A stretch of DNA of 64,000 nucleotides, from the NCBI GenBank assembly GCA_019459485.1, contig JAIBEZ010000022.1, positions 62,001 through 126,000 on the forward strand. Direction: 5' to 3'. Origin of the DNA: Prolixibacteraceae bacterium (GTDB lineage: Bacteria > Bacteroidota > Bacteroidia > Bacteroidales > Prolixibacteraceae). This document shows, piece after piece, positions 43,670 to 53,294 of this stretch. Position numbers and translations under genes: made by a program. Under the pieces are notes generated by a model. It made no database searches. It saw nothing but the letters and a program-made list of their open reading frames with translations, and was not told where the DNA came from. The stretch's first letter is position 1. The number at the start of each line of letters is the position of its first letter.

Positions 43670-44245
43670 ATGAACTCAACGCTGATTTTCGTAATTGTTA
43701 TCGCTTTAATTCTTCTCCTTGTATTTGTTTCAGTTTTCAACAGCCTGACCAATAAAAAGAACCAGGTAACCAATGCTTTTGGAACCATCGATGTTCAACT
43801 AAAAAATCGTTACGACCTGATTCCCAATTTGGTTGCAACCGTTCAGCAATATGCAACCCATGAAAAAGAGCTGCTGACAAAAATTACAGAATTACGCTCC
43901 AAGGCACTTAAGCATGATCTCGCTCCTGAAGACCGCGTTAACCTTGATAACCAGATATCTTCAGCTCTTTCAGGATTGATGGTTGCAGTTGAAAATTATC
44001 CCGACCTGAAAGCGAGCCAGAACTTTATTGACCTGCAACGGTCGCTGAACGAAGTTGAATCGCAGATTGCCGCGGCCCGCCGGGCTTATAATGCTGCCGT
44101 AACCGATTTCAACAATGCCATCGAAATGTTTCCGGGAAACCTGCTGGCCGGGATGATGCTCCTGAAAACCAAACAAGTATTTACAGCCACTGAAACCGAA
44201 CGGGAAAATGTGAACGTTAAGAATCTTTTTCAGTCTCAAATTTAG
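43670..44245 (+). CDS. lemA: LemA family protein
   Basis: 191 residues. One N-terminal transmembrane helix (LIFVIVIALILLLVFVSVFNSL) is followed by the conserved FGTIDVQLKNRYDLIPNLVATVQQYATHEKELL and SLNEVESQIAAARRAYNAAVTDFNNAIEMFPGNLLA. These form the LemA helical bundle on the outer face of the inner membrane. The molecular role is not established. It is followed after 6 nt by a DUF3137 gene, a common pairing, so the two probably work together. Confidence 0.95.
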   Translation: MNSTLIFVIVIALILLLVFVSVFNSLTNKKNQVTNAFGTIDVQLKNRYDLIPNLVATVQQYATHEKELLTKITELRSKALKHDLAPEDRVNLDNQISSALSGLMVAVENYPDLKASQNFIDLQRSLNEVESQIAAARRAYNAAVTDFNNAIEMFPGNLLAGMMLLKTKQVFTATETERENVNVKNLFQSQI

Positions 44246-44251
44246 CTTCAG

Positions 44252-45226
44252 ATGGCATCGGAAAACGAATTAAAACTGCTTTACGAAAATCAGTTAAAAG
44301 AAAAACTGAGCGCGCTTGAATCGACCCGCAAAAAGATTCTAAACAGATATCTGCTTACCTTCCTGTTTTTGGCAGGCCTGACAGCAGGAATCTTTTTTCT
44401 GGTTAGTCTGAATCCTCATGAAGCATTGATTATTATATCAATTCTGGGTTCTGTCGCATTTTTGATCTGGTTCATTTATGAAACCGGGAAAATAAACAGG
44501 AAATACCGCGAAACATTCAAGTCGGGCGTGGTGGCCGAAGTTGTTAAATTGATTAATCCTGAATGGCAATACCTGTACGATCATTGCATGAGTCAGGAAT
44601 CGTATCAGCAAAGCGGTTTATTTCCGCAACACTATGACCGCTATGAAGGGGACGACTTTGTTACCGGCCAGATTGAAAAAACAGATTTTCAGTTTTCCGA
44701 ACTTCATACACAATACAAACAGGTTACTTACGGACCGAAAGTACAGCGCAGAGAACATTGGGTGACCATTTTCAGGGGAGTATTTCTTCATGCCGATTTT
44801 AACAAAAACTTTTCAGGAATAACTTATGTACTTCCTGATACTGCGGAAAGACTGCTTGGAAAATTTGGGCAGAGCCTGCAAAAAATGAGCGGCAGGGGAG
44901 AATTGGTTCAGCTTGAAAATCCAGAATTCGAAAAGCTATTTGTGGTTTATAGTTCCGATCAGGTTGAATCGCGGTACATCCTCACTCCAACAATTATGGA
45001 AGCGATGGTCAATCTTTACAATCGTTTTGGAGGGGAAATATATTTTTCGTTTGTTGGCTCGCGTGTTTATTTTGCAAACAGTATCAACGAAGCGCTTTTT
45101 GAACCCAACATTTTCCGTTCGGGAGTTAATTTCAGCGATATGAAAGAAATGTACGACTTGTTTGAAATGATTTCGGTTCTTGTAAACGAGTTAAACCTGA
45201 ATACGCGAATCTGGACGAAGAATTAG
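44252..45226 (+). CDS. DUF3137 membrane protein
   Basis: 324 residues. Two transmembrane helices near the N-terminus (about 32-52 and 57-77) follow a short charged helix; the rest is the DUF3137 soluble domain (SGLFPQHYDRYEGDDFVTGQIEKTDFQFSE, TIFRGVFLHADFNKNF, NRFGGEIYFSFVGSRVYFA). It lies 6 nt after the lemA-like gene. Function is unknown; the conserved pairing suggests a shared envelope role. It is convergent with rimM across a hairpin repeat. Confidence 0.9.
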   Translation: MASENELKLLYENQLKEKLSALESTRKKILNRYLLTFLFLAGLTAGIFFLVSLNPHEALIIISILGSVAFLIWFIYETGKINRKYRETFKSGVVAEVVKLINPEWQYLYDHCMSQESYQQSGLFPQHYDRYEGDDFVTGQIEKTDFQFSELHTQYKQVTYGPKVQRREHWVTIFRGVFLHADFNKNFSGITYVLPDTAERLLGKFGQSLQKMSGRGELVQLENPEFEKLFVVYSSDQVESRYILTPTIMEAMVNLYNRFGGEIYFSFVGSRVYFANSINEALFEPNIFRSGVNFSDMKEMYDLFEMISVLVNELNLNTRIWTKN

Positions 45227-45277
45227 CAGAACAGAGCCAAATATTCGTTGATAATTAAAAGTTTATCTGAAAACAGA

Positions 45278-45352
45278 TGGTCATTGGTTGTCATTTATGG
45301 TCATTCGTAGTAAAAAGGTACCAACAATTAAATGACTATGAATGACTACAAA
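45278..45352. repeat. Dispersed hairpin repeat, copy C
   Basis: GTCATTCGTAGT (45300-45311) pairs with ACTATGAATGAC (45335-45346) with a single wobble, and GTCATTTA (45291-45298) can alternatively pair with TAAATGAC (45329-45336). It lies between the convergent DUF3137 and rimM genes and shares its core with copies A and B. Confidence 0.7.
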
Positions 45353-45361
45353 TTTCCTGAC

Positions 45362-45901
45362 TCAATCCTCGTCCAGATCAAACAAGCCTTCCGGAATTCG
45401 GAGTTCGATTTCATGTTTGTCTTCGTCTAAGCTCACAATCAGTTCTTCGTTGAGTGGGACAAGCGCTTCCTTCCCCTGATAGTCAACCAAAAGCAACATG
45501 TTTCCGGCGTAATCGTGAACTTCCTTAATTTCACCAATCAGCCCGAGCGTTTCGTCGAACAGTTGATATCCGACCAATGCATGAGGGCTCATTTCGTCGT
45601 CAGACTCGATGACATCCTCTTTGTTTACAAAGACTGACAATCCGCAAAGGGCTTTGGCTTTTGCATCGGTATCTACCCAATCGAGTTGTGTAATAACCGA
45701 TTCAGATGATTTGAATCGTAGTCCTTCTTCAGCAATAAAGAATGGAACAAGTAAATTGTCGATCTCCAGAAAAAGGGCCGGATATTCCTCGAGTGTTTCG
45801 TAGTATTCTTCCTGAAAGCGGATGACGAGTTCACCGTTGATGCCATGCGGTTTCTGCACATAGCCCACTTTTACGCAATTGTTTTTCGGTATGGTTTCCA
45901 T
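45362..45901 (-). CDS. rimM: Ribosome maturation factor RimM
   Basis: 179 residues, normal length. The N-terminal domain has VGYVQKPHGINGELVIRF and the C-terminal PRC-barrel contains LVGYQLFDETLGLIGEIKEVHDYAGNMLLLVDYQGKEALVPL. It assists 30S head assembly around S19. It is downstream of rpsP on the same strand, a conserved gene order, with a hairpin between. Confidence 0.95.
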   Translation of the reverse strand: METIPKNNCVKVGYVQKPHGINGELVIRFQEEYYETLEEYPALFLEIDNLLVPFFIAEEGLRFKSSESVITQLDWVDTDAKAKALCGLSVFVNKEDVIESDDEMSPHALVGYQLFDETLGLIGEIKEVHDYAGNMLLLVDYQGKEALVPLNEELIVSLDEDKHEIELRIPEGLFDLDED

Positions 45902-45912
45902 AGTTGTAAAAA

Positions 45913-45945
45913 TAGAAAAAAGCGACAGATTTCTCTATCGCTTTT
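45913..45945 (-). terminator. Hairpin with T-run between rpsP and rimM
   Basis: On the minus strand AAAAGCGA (45945-45938) pairs with TCGCTTTT (45925-45918) and is followed by TTTCTATTTTT. It probably lowers read-through from rpsP into rimM. Confidence 0.6.
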
Positions 45946-45994
45946 ATAAGTTGTCTGTTTTATTCCGAAGTTTAAAACAGGATTTGGTCAAAAA

Positions 45995-46549
45995 TTAACC
46001 TTCAGTTTCTTCAGGAGCAGCTTCTTCGGCTACTTCTTCAGCAACTGGTGCAGGTGCAGGTGCGGCGGCAGCTTTTGCAGCGGCAGCAGCATCAGCATTG
46101 CGTTTTGCAATTGCGTTCAATCTTTCAGCGTTCTTTTTGGTTTCTGCTTCGAGCTGAGCTTTACGCGAAGACTCTGAATTTGAAACCAATCCATCTTTTT
46201 TAGCCTGAACTTTATTCGCTTTTTCGGTTACCCAAGCATCGAATTTGGTTTCAGCTTCTTCAGCAGTGAAAGCGCCTTTGGCGACACCACCTAAAAGATG
46301 TTTTTTGTACATTACTCCTTTGTAAGATAAAATAGCTCTTACTGTGTCGGTTGGTTGAGCACCTTTGGCAAGCCAGTCAATGGCTTTATCAAAATCGAGT
46401 TCAATAGTAGCAGGATTTGTATTTGGATTGTACGATCCAATACGTTCAATATTACTACCATCCCGTGGTGCCCTGCTATCAGCTATCACAATGTGATAGT
46501 AAGCATACCGTTTGCGACCATGTCGCTGCAATCTGATTTTTGCTGGCAT
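45995..46549 (-). CDS. rpsP: 30S ribosomal protein S16 with long Ala-rich tail
   Basis: 184 residues. The first ~80 residues are canonical S16 ([40 protein letters not shown]). The remaining ~100 are a charged helix and then an Ala/Pro/Glu-rich tail, about twice the usual bacterial S16 length; such tails are common in Bacteroidota. It has a well-formed promoter upstream and precedes rimM. Confidence 0.96.
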   Translation of the reverse strand: MPAKIRLQRHGRKRYAYYHIVIADSRAPRDGSNIERIGSYNPNTNPATIELDFDKAIDWLAKGAQPTDTVRAILSYKGVMYKKHLLGGVAKGAFTAEEAETKFDAWVTEKANKVQAKKDGLVSNSESSRKAQLEAETKKNAERLNAIAKRNADAAAAAKAAAAPAPAPVAEEVAEEAAPEETEG

Positions 46550-46594
46550 TTTGCTTAAATTTAAATGATAAACAGTGATTTAAAAATTGTGGCG

Positions 46595-46625
46595 CAAAGT
46601 TAAAACATTAATCCTGAAATCAAAA
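46595..46625 (-). promoter_or_regulatory. Promoter of rpsP
   Basis: On the minus strand TTTTG (46625-46621) and TAACTTTG (46602-46595) are separated by 18 nt, matching the Bacteroidota -33/-7 pattern. The -7 box is 45 nt upstream of the rpsP start. Confidence 0.65.
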
Positions 46626-46716
46626 TGGAGTTTTGAAATAAATCCGAGAGAATCTGCACCTCGCATTTTTATCCGTTTTATTTCTACTTTTACTGAGTCG
46701 CTGATCAATTTTTAAA

Positions 46717-49700
46717 ATGCTTAAAAAGTGCATTCTTCCGGTACTCTTTTTCCTGATTTCTCTCCCGTTATTCGCAGAATTCAGAACGAATGTACATTCC
46801 ATTTCACGTCGTGAAGGTTTATCGAACGGTGCGGTAAATACGATTGCGAAGGATGCGGATGGATACATCTGGTTCGGAACCTGGAATGGTCTTAACCGGT
46901 TTGACGGCAATGACATGACAACTTATCTGCCCGGAATTAATTCCTATTCCATACACAACCATGTTGTCCGCGAATTGTACCCCACAGCTTCGGGCCCAAT
47001 CTGGATGCTTACCAACAAAGGAGTGGGTTTGTACGACAATGTCCACGACCGTTTTACCAACTATTTCACGAATGAGTCAGAACAGCTCAACTACGAAAAT
47101 GACATTTCTATCAGTCACTCTGACAAATACGGAACACTGGTTTCCGTGTTCGGAAGAGGAATTTTCAGTTATGACAGCATTTCCGGTGAATTCAGGAATA
47201 TTATTTTTGAAGAGACTTCGAAAGCGATTTCCCTTGGCATAAAATGGGTTCAATGGCTGGGCGACTGTGCTTACTTCATTTCAGAAAATGGCCGGCTGAT
47301 TTTAATGAATGGCAACCACCTTCAGGAGATTATGCCGCTGCCTCTCAGTGAAACCCTGACATCATCCAATTCATTCCTCATCAACAACCGTCCTTTCCTG
47401 ATGCTGACACAACGTTCAGGAATGGCCATCCTAATTGATATAGATGCGAAAGAAATTCAGCAGCTATCGATTCCTGATGATATTATTACTTCATTTTCCA
47501 GTTCGAAAAATAAGGAACAACTTTGGGCAGGCACTGAAAAAGGCAAGATATACAGTTTCAACTTGCTTACACGCAAATTTGAAGTGCTTGACCAGCTCTC
47601 AACGCTGTTTATTAATAATCCAATTACTACCCGGATATTGTGTATTTACGAAACTGAACCCGGTATTTTGTGGATAGGAACTGACGGAAACGCCGTATAT
47701 ACACTGAAGTTAACTGAATTCCCGAGTAAGAGCCTGTCATCGGATCAGCTGGCATATCCCACCGTTAGAAGCATACATGTTACCCGCAAGGGCGATGTTC
47801 TGATCGGCACCAAAGGTGGTGGCATCGATATTTTCAACAATAAAGGCGCTCACATTACTTCAATTTCTGTAAAAAACGGACTGAACAACAATTCAGTACT
47901 TTCATTTCACGAACTTAACGATGGTTCGATATGGGTTGGCACTGATGGATTTGGCATTGATATTATTTCGCCGGATTATAAATCCATCCGCAATTTTCCA
48001 TCCGACTTTAAAAGTATGAATACATTGAGTTTCGCTTCTGTATACCGGATACTAGCAGGAAACGATCAGAGGATTTACCTTGGAACGAGCGGTTATGGAG
48101 TAATTATAGTTGAACTCGATTCCAAGGGAATTTTGCCGTTAAGCTGCGAACAATTAATTCTCGAAAAAAATATTACTTCAGCCGGACTGCAAAAACAAAT
48201 TGTTTATGCCCTTGCCGAAGAAAAGCCCGGCATCATCTGGATCGGGTCGCGCGGAGCCGGGGTTTTCAGGTACAATACCATTACAAAAAGAGTCATTGCT
48301 CAGTACAATACCGCAACGCACCCCAATCAAATCAGGAATGATGATATCCTTTCATTATTTACTGACCGGAACGGCCAGATCTGGGCCGGAAGTAGTTATG
48401 GTATTTTTAGTTTCGTGCCTGTTGACGCCGACTCTGTAATTATTGCCGGTTTAAATATTCAAACCGATCTGTCAACTGCCAGTATTCACACGATTCAACC
48501 CGGCAGCCCCGGGGATTTGTGGGTTACGACCAATGAAGGTCTCTCATTAATAAATATCATCAGTTGGAACGTTAAAAGTTTCAATGTAAACGATGGACTG
48601 ATTAATTTTGAATACAGCGACGGCGCATCGTTTTTTGATAAAAATACAGACAAGCTTTATGTCGGGGGCACGATGGGGGTGGATATTATCCAGACCAAAG
48701 AGATTAAATTTTCCTCCTATTTTCCTCCCATAGCGATCAACCATCTTTATATCCGAAACCAATTGATTGAACCCGGGAAGGAAAGTGTATTGACAATCGG
48801 TATTAACTACCAGCAAAACCTGAAGTTAAAGTACAATCAAAATACCATCTCGTTTCATGTCGCGCCTCTCGCATACTGGGGTCGCGAACGGCATAAAATT
48901 TCATACCGGCTTATAAACTTCGATAATGAATGGACGACCAATCCTCAAAATCAGCCAATTAATTTTGCCAATCTGGAACCGGGAAATTACAAGCTCCAGA
49001 TCAGGGTGAGCGATGAGAATGGCATCTGGTCGAAACGAATCAGGGAAATCAGCATGGTTATTGATCCCCCATTCTGGCTAACAGCATGGGCAATTGCTGG
49101 GTATATTTTGGTTTTCATCGGTATCCAGCTTATGATATTCGTAGTTTACCGCCGGCGTGCGATCCGGAAGAAAGAAGCCGCATTGCAGGAATTCAAAATG
49201 AAACAAGAGGAAGAATTGCACAATTACAAAATTGAGTTCTTTACCAACGTGGCCCATGAGTTTCGCACTCCGCTGACAATTATCACTTCACACTTACATA
49301 CATTACTTGATGATACGCAGCTGGCGCTTGAAAATCCCCGCCTGTTAAAAGTATTCAACAACAGTATTAAACTTCAGAAACTGGTGGTTGAAATTATGCA
49401 GTTCAGGAAGTTGGAAAAGGGAAAAGAACCTTTGAATATTCAGCGGACAAATCCGGTTGAACTTATAAAAGAAGTTGTTTCAGATCTGGATTTGCTCGCA
49501 CAGCAAAGAACCATTTCTATGGAGGTGATTGCGCCCGAAACTGAGATTTGTATCATGACCGATGCAGATAAGTTTCAGCGGATATTTACCAACCTGATCT
49601 CAAATTCAGTCAAATACAACAACCCGGGTGGATTTGTAAAAATCAACGTTAATTTTGAAAAACAACTACTTACAATCGAGGTAGAAGACAATGGCGTTGG

Positions 49701-50790
49701 TATTAAATCGGAATATTTTCAGAAAATATTTGAACCTTTTGGAGTTTCTTCAGCAAATAAAAAAGGAAGTTTTCCGGGATATCTGTCAACCGGAATGGGG
49801 CTGGCGGTTACAAAAGGACTGATAGAATTACTGAAAGGAACCATTCAGTTTGAAAGTATTCCGGGAGAAGGAACAAAGTTTACCTGTATTTTTCCTGATG
49901 TGCACCAGCTAAGTTCGGATGAATTGCTCAATGATACTGCAAATAAACTGATCGGAATCGACTATATCAAAGAGCCAACTCATGAAAATATTTTGGAAAA
50001 TCCGGAACTTATAGCTGGAAAGCCATTGATTCTGCTGGTCGATGATGATCCCGAAATTCTGGTTTTGCTAAGGGATTTTCTTCAGCTTGATTATAACATC
50101 CAATTTGCCACCAATGGACTTGATGCTTATAACAAGGTATTGACCGAAAAACCTGATTTAATTGTTTCGGATGTTATGATGCCCGAAATGGATGGTGTTG
50201 AACTGTGCGCAAAACTTCGTGAGAACTTTGATACGAGCCATCTGCCACTGATCCTGCTCACAGCAAAAGCTGAAATTGAAGACCGGATTGCCGGATTGAA
50301 AGCCGGAGCCGATTCGTACATACCCAAACCATTTCACCCCGAACATCTTAAAATTCGTATCGAAAAACTCCTGCACCTTTGGTCAGGAATGAAGAACCGC
50401 TTCAGCCATCCGGATGAGAATCCGGCACTTGAAAAGGAAATCACGGATCCGTTTTTCCATAAAATGATCGGTTGTATCGATGAAAACCTTGACGATGAAT
50501 CATTCTCGTCTGAAAAGTTATGCGATAAACTTGCGATCAGTAAATCTTCGCTTTACAACAAAACCAAATCGTTGCTCAATACCACTCCAAACAGCCTGAT
50601 CAATCAGCGAAGGCTAAGCAAAGCGTCAATCCTCCTCAAATCGACCAACTTATCGGTTAGCGAAATTATCGACCAAACCGGATTTGCAAGCCGCACTTAT
50701 TTCTATGATCTGTTCAGCAAGGCTTATGATTGTTCTCCTTCAGACTACAGGAAAGGTCAGACCGTAAAATCAGCTACCGAAAAAACCTGA
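46717..50790 (+). CDS. Hybrid two-component system with propeller sensor (second utilisation locus)
   Basis: 1357 residues. A signal peptide (to about residue 20) is followed by Reg_prop beta-propeller repeats (DGYIWFGTWNGLNRFDG, PGILWIGTDGNAVYTL, DGSIWVGTDGFGIDII, PGIIWIGSRGAGVFRY) up to about 660, a Y_Y_Y domain (FDNEWTTNPQNQPINFANLEPGNYKL), one transmembrane helix near 790-812, a kinase with His847 in VAHEFRTPL, an ATP-binding domain, a receiver with Asp1152 in VSDVMMPEMDG, and a C-terminal AraC HTH. It senses a periplasmic oligosaccharide and activates genes in cis. The utilisation genes follow directly, so this is almost certainly their regulator. The ligand is unknown. Confidence 0.95.
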   Translation: MLKKCILPVLFFLISLPLFAEFRTNVHSISRREGLSNGAVNTIAKDADGYIWFGTWNGLNRFDGNDMTTYLPGINSYSIHNHVVRELYPTASGPIWMLTNKGVGLYDNVHDRFTNYFTNESEQLNYENDISISHSDKYGTLVSVFGRGIFSYDSISGEFRNIIFEETSKAISLGIKWVQWLGDCAYFISENGRLILMNGNHLQEIMPLPLSETLTSSNSFLINNRPFLMLTQRSGMAILIDIDAKEIQQLSIPDDIITSFSSSKNKEQLWAGTEKGKIYSFNLLTRKFEVLDQLSTLFINNPITTRILCIYETEPGILWIGTDGNAVYTLKLTEFPSKSLSSDQLAYPTVRSIHVTRKGDVLIGTKGGGIDIFNNKGAHITSISVKNGLNNNSVLSFHELNDGSIWVGTDGFGIDIISPDYKSIRNFPSDFKSMNTLSFASVYRILAGNDQRIYLGTSGYGVIIVELDSKGILPLSCEQLILEKNITSAGLQKQIVYALAEEKPGIIWIGSRGAGVFRYNTITKRVIAQYNTATHPNQIRNDDILSLFTDRNGQIWAGSSYGIFSFVPVDADSVIIAGLNIQTDLSTASIHTIQPGSPGDLWVTTNEGLSLINIISWNVKSFNVNDGLINFEYSDGASFFDKNTDKLYVGGTMGVDIIQTKEIKFSSYFPPIAINHLYIRNQLIEPGKESVLTIGINYQQNLKLKYNQNTISFHVAPLAYWGRERHKISYRLINFDNEWTTNPQNQPINFANLEPGNYKLQIRVSDENGIWSKRIREISMVIDPPFWLTAWAIAGYILVFIGIQLMIFVVYRRRAIRKKEAALQEFKMKQEEELHNYKIEFFTNVAHEFRTPLTIITSHLHTLLDDTQLALENPRLLKVFNNSIKLQKLVVEIMQFRKLEKGKEPLNIQRTNPVELIKEVVSDLDLLAQQRTISMEVIAPETEICIMTDADKFQRIFTNLISNSVKYNNPGGFVKINVNFEKQLLTIEVEDNGVGIKSEYFQKIFEPFGVSSANKKGSFPGYLSTGMGLAVTKGLIELLKGTIQFESIPGEGTKFTCIFPDVHQLSSDELLNDTANKLIGIDYIKEPTHENILENPELIAGKPLILLVDDDPEILVLLRDFLQLDYNIQFATNGLDAYNKVLTEKPDLIVSDVMMPEMDGVELCAKLRENFDTSHLPLILLTAKAEIEDRIAGLKAGADSYIPKPFHPEHLKIRIEKLLHLWSGMKNRFSHPDENPALEKEITDPFFHKMIGCIDENLDDESFSSEKLCDKLAISKSSLYNKTKSLLNTTPNSLINQRRLSKASILLKSTNLSVSEIIDQTGFASRTYFYDLFSKAYDCSPSDYRKGQTVKSATEKT

Positions 50791-50944
50791 TTTACTCAGA
50801 AACAATTCTCAAATTCAGAAAAAATTACCTCCGAAAGGATATGTTTTTCCTGAAACCCAGCGATTTCTTCAAAATTTACACGCATTTGTACTATACCGGA
50901 CAAGATCGGGAACGGGGCGGACACAGGTTCAGTTCATTGGATCG

Positions 50945-50952
50945 TAGCTTTG
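50945..50952 (+). promoter_or_regulatory. Candidate -7 box upstream of GH130 gene
   Basis: TAGCTTTG matches TAnnTTTG exactly, 24 nt before the preferred GH130 start at 50976, and would make the locus a transcription unit separate from its regulator gene. No -33 element at normal spacing is visible, which fits an activated promoter. Confidence 0.4.
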
Positions 50953-50975
50953 TTGCAACTATAACAAAACTACCA

Positions 50976-52019
50976 ATGGATATTGCACAACGATTCCCCC
51001 GGAACCCGCTGATTCGTCCTGCCGATCTGAAACCCGGCATTGAAGGAATGGAAATTCTCTGCCTGTTAAACCCGGGCGTTTTTCAATTCGAAGGTAAAAT
51101 CTGGTTGCTTCTTCGCGTTGCCGAAAGACCTAAACAGATTGAAGGCAAAATCAGTTTCCCTGTATATAATAGTAAAGGAAATATCGAAATTCTCAGTTTC
51201 GACACCAATGATCCTGATCTGGATGCGTCAGATCCGCGGGTAATTAATTACAAGAAGAAAGATTATCTGACGACTCTTTCATACCTGCGATTGGTTTGCA
51301 GCGACGACGGAATTCATTTCTCGGAACCCGATGGTTATCCTCCCATTTTTGGCAAAGGCGAACTCGAAACTTTTGGCATTGAAGACTGCCGCGTGGCCAC
51401 TATGGAAGATGGTTTCAGCCTTACTTTTACCGAAGTATCTGAGTTTGGAGTTGGAGTTGGGCTTATCCGCACCAAAGACTGGAAGAACTTCGATCGCAAA
51501 GGGATGATTTTTCCGCCTCACAACAAGGATTGTGCGCTCTTCGAAGAAAAAATAAACGGAAAATATTACGCACTGCACCGCCCAAGCAGCCCTGAACTGG
51601 GTGGAAACTACATCTGGCTGGCCGAATCGCCCGACCTGATTCACTGGGGGCAACACAAATGCATAGCTACCGTGCGACCTGACAGTTGGGATTCGAAACG
51701 TGTCGGAGCTGGTGGCGCGCCTATCAGGACAGAAAAAGGCTGGCTTGAAATTTATCACGGCGCCAACAGCGATCACCGCTATTGCCTGGGAGCCTTGTTG
51801 CTCGACATCAACGATCCTTCAAAAGTACTTGCCCGCAGCGTTGAGCCCATTATGGAACCGATTGAAACCTACGAGCAAACCGGATTTTTCGGGAATGTGG
51901 TATTTACCAACGGCCATTATGTGAAAGGCGACGATATTTTCATGTACTACGGTGCAAGCGATGAAGTGATTTGTGGCGCCAAACTCTCTATATCAAAAAT
52001 ACTTTCAACGCTCATTTAA
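50976..52019 (+). CDS. GH130 family glycoside phosphorylase/hydrolase
   Basis: 347 residues from ATG 50976 (DIAQRFPRNPLIRP), which gives the usual GH130 N-terminus; ATG 50841 would add 45 residues not typical of the family but has a GAAAGGAT just before it. The five-blade propeller shows ILCLLNPGVFQFEGKIWLLLRV, catalytic Asp137 in GIEDCRV, GAGGAPIRTEKGWLEIYHGA and the closing YYGASDEVI. No signal peptide: a cytoplasmic enzyme. GH130 members phosphorolyse or hydrolyse beta-mannosides (beta-1,2- or beta-1,4-linked, often to Glc, GlcNAc or Man). It is followed by an MFS importer after 15 nt, so it probably splits an imported disaccharide. Confidence 0.9.
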   Translation: MDIAQRFPRNPLIRPADLKPGIEGMEILCLLNPGVFQFEGKIWLLLRVAERPKQIEGKISFPVYNSKGNIEILSFDTNDPDLDASDPRVINYKKKDYLTTLSYLRLVCSDDGIHFSEPDGYPPIFGKGELETFGIEDCRVATMEDGFSLTFTEVSEFGVGVGLIRTKDWKNFDRKGMIFPPHNKDCALFEEKINGKYYALHRPSSPELGGNYIWLAESPDLIHWGQHKCIATVRPDSWDSKRVGAGGAPIRTEKGWLEIYHGANSDHRYCLGALLLDINDPSKVLARSVEPIMEPIETYEQTGFFGNVVFTNGHYVKGDDIFMYYGASDEVICGAKLSISKILSTLI

Positions 52020-52034
52020 CAGCAAATTCCTGCA

Positions 52035-53294
52035 ATGATAGCAAAACTGACTGCCGAGTTTCGTTTTTTCCTCTCAATGCCGCACAATATGCGTGTACTG
52101 CTGATTACCAATATGCTGTATGCTTTGGTATTGCCGGTTGTCGAGATATTTATGGCTGCCTACATCATGCGCTATTTTGCCGATACCAGTTATGTGGCCA
52201 TTTTTCAGGTTGCTATGTACACGGGCATCATCATCACTTCGCTGACAAACGGATTTTTGCTGAAGAGTTTCAAAGTTGCACATCTGTACAGTTTTGGTAT
52301 TCTGTTGAGTGGCGTGTCGATGGTGGCAATGATGTTTGTAAAAGACATTAAACTGTTTGGACTGATCGTTTCAGGAACCATGATTGGCGCATCTGCCGGA
52401 TTTTTCTGGACCAACCGCTACCTGATGGCGTTAAACACCACCCGGGATGAAAACCGAAATTACTTTTTCGGGCTTGAATCGTTCTTCTTCACCATCGCTA
52501 ACATTACCATTCCATTGGCCATAGGCGCTTTGCTGGCCTCTATCGACGGGATGAAGATACTCGGAATTGTATTCGACATTTATAAAGGCTACCAAATTGT
52601 AACAATCTTTGTTTTTGTGATCACCATACTGGCCGTTATTTCACTGGCCCGTGGCAAATTCGAAAATCCGGTTCAGAAAGACTTTCTCTATTTTCGCTTC
52701 GATCGCCTTTGGAACAAACAGATTTTACTTGCATTCCTGAAAGGACTTGTTCAGGGATTTCTGGTAACTGCACCAGCCATGCTAATCATGAAATATGTGG
52801 GTCAGGAAGGTTCGCTTGGCCTCATTCAGGGAATCAGCGGCGGATTGACTGCCATTCTGATTTATCTGCTGGGTCGGTTTGCCAAGCCGAAACACCGTAT
52901 TCTCATTTTCGGATTCGGAATTACACTTTTCCTGATCGGAACTGTTGTTAACGGCATCGAGCTATCCATGTTCGGAGTAATGGTATTTGTACTGTGCAAG
53001 GTGTTTTTTCAGCCATTGCACGATCTGGCTTATTATCCGATTATGATGAAGGTGATTGATGTGGTTTCGAAACGCGAAAACCGCAATCAGTACGCCTATA
53101 TCCTCAACCACGAGTTTGGCCTTTATGCCGGTAGGGTTGGCGGACTGGGATTATTCATTTTCCTCGCATTTTACGTTTCAGAAAGCTTTGCACTGCGCTA
53201 CTCGCTAATTATCGTGGCAGTGCTTCAAATGCTCTCTATCCCTCTAGCTAAAAACATCATGAAAGATTCATATACTGAACCTGAAACCAAATGA
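52035..53294 (+). CDS. MFS transporter (probable oligosaccharide importer)
   Basis: 419 residues with about 12 hydrophobic segments (for example LLITNMLYALVLPVVEIFMAAYIM and LIVSGTMIGASAGFFWTNRYLMAL). It lacks the sugar-porter signatures of the fructan transporter and belongs to another MFS branch. It lies between the GH130 gene and a lipoprotein gene it overlaps by 4 nt. GH130 enzymes are often paired with an inner-membrane carrier that brings in the disaccharide, so I infer import of a mannose-containing di- or oligosaccharide. Confidence 0.85.
   Translation: MIAKLTAEFRFFLSMPHNMRVLLITNMLYALVLPVVEIFMAAYIMRYFADTSYVAIFQVAMYTGIIITSLTNGFLLKSFKVAHLYSFGILLSGVSMVAMMFVKDIKLFGLIVSGTMIGASAGFFWTNRYLMALNTTRDENRNYFFGLESFFFTIANITIPLAIGALLASIDGMKILGIVFDIYKGYQIVTIFVFVITILAVISLARGKFENPVQKDFLYFRFDRLWNKQILLAFLKGLVQGFLVTAPAMLIMKYVGQEGSLGLIQGISGGLTAILIYLLGRFAKPKHRILIFGFGITLFLIGTVVNGIELSMFGVMVFVLCKVFFQPLHDLAYYPIMMKVIDVVSKRENRNQYAYILNHEFGLYAGRVGGLGLFIFLAFYVSESFALRYSLIIVAVLQMLSIPLAKNIMKDSYTEPETK

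Noticed and set aside
50730-50975. Longer GH130 N-terminus overlapping the regulator gene
   Set aside because: The extra residues do not resemble the family, overlap the end of the regulator frame by about 60 nt, and a promoter-like box lies within; ATG 50841 remains a possible alternative.
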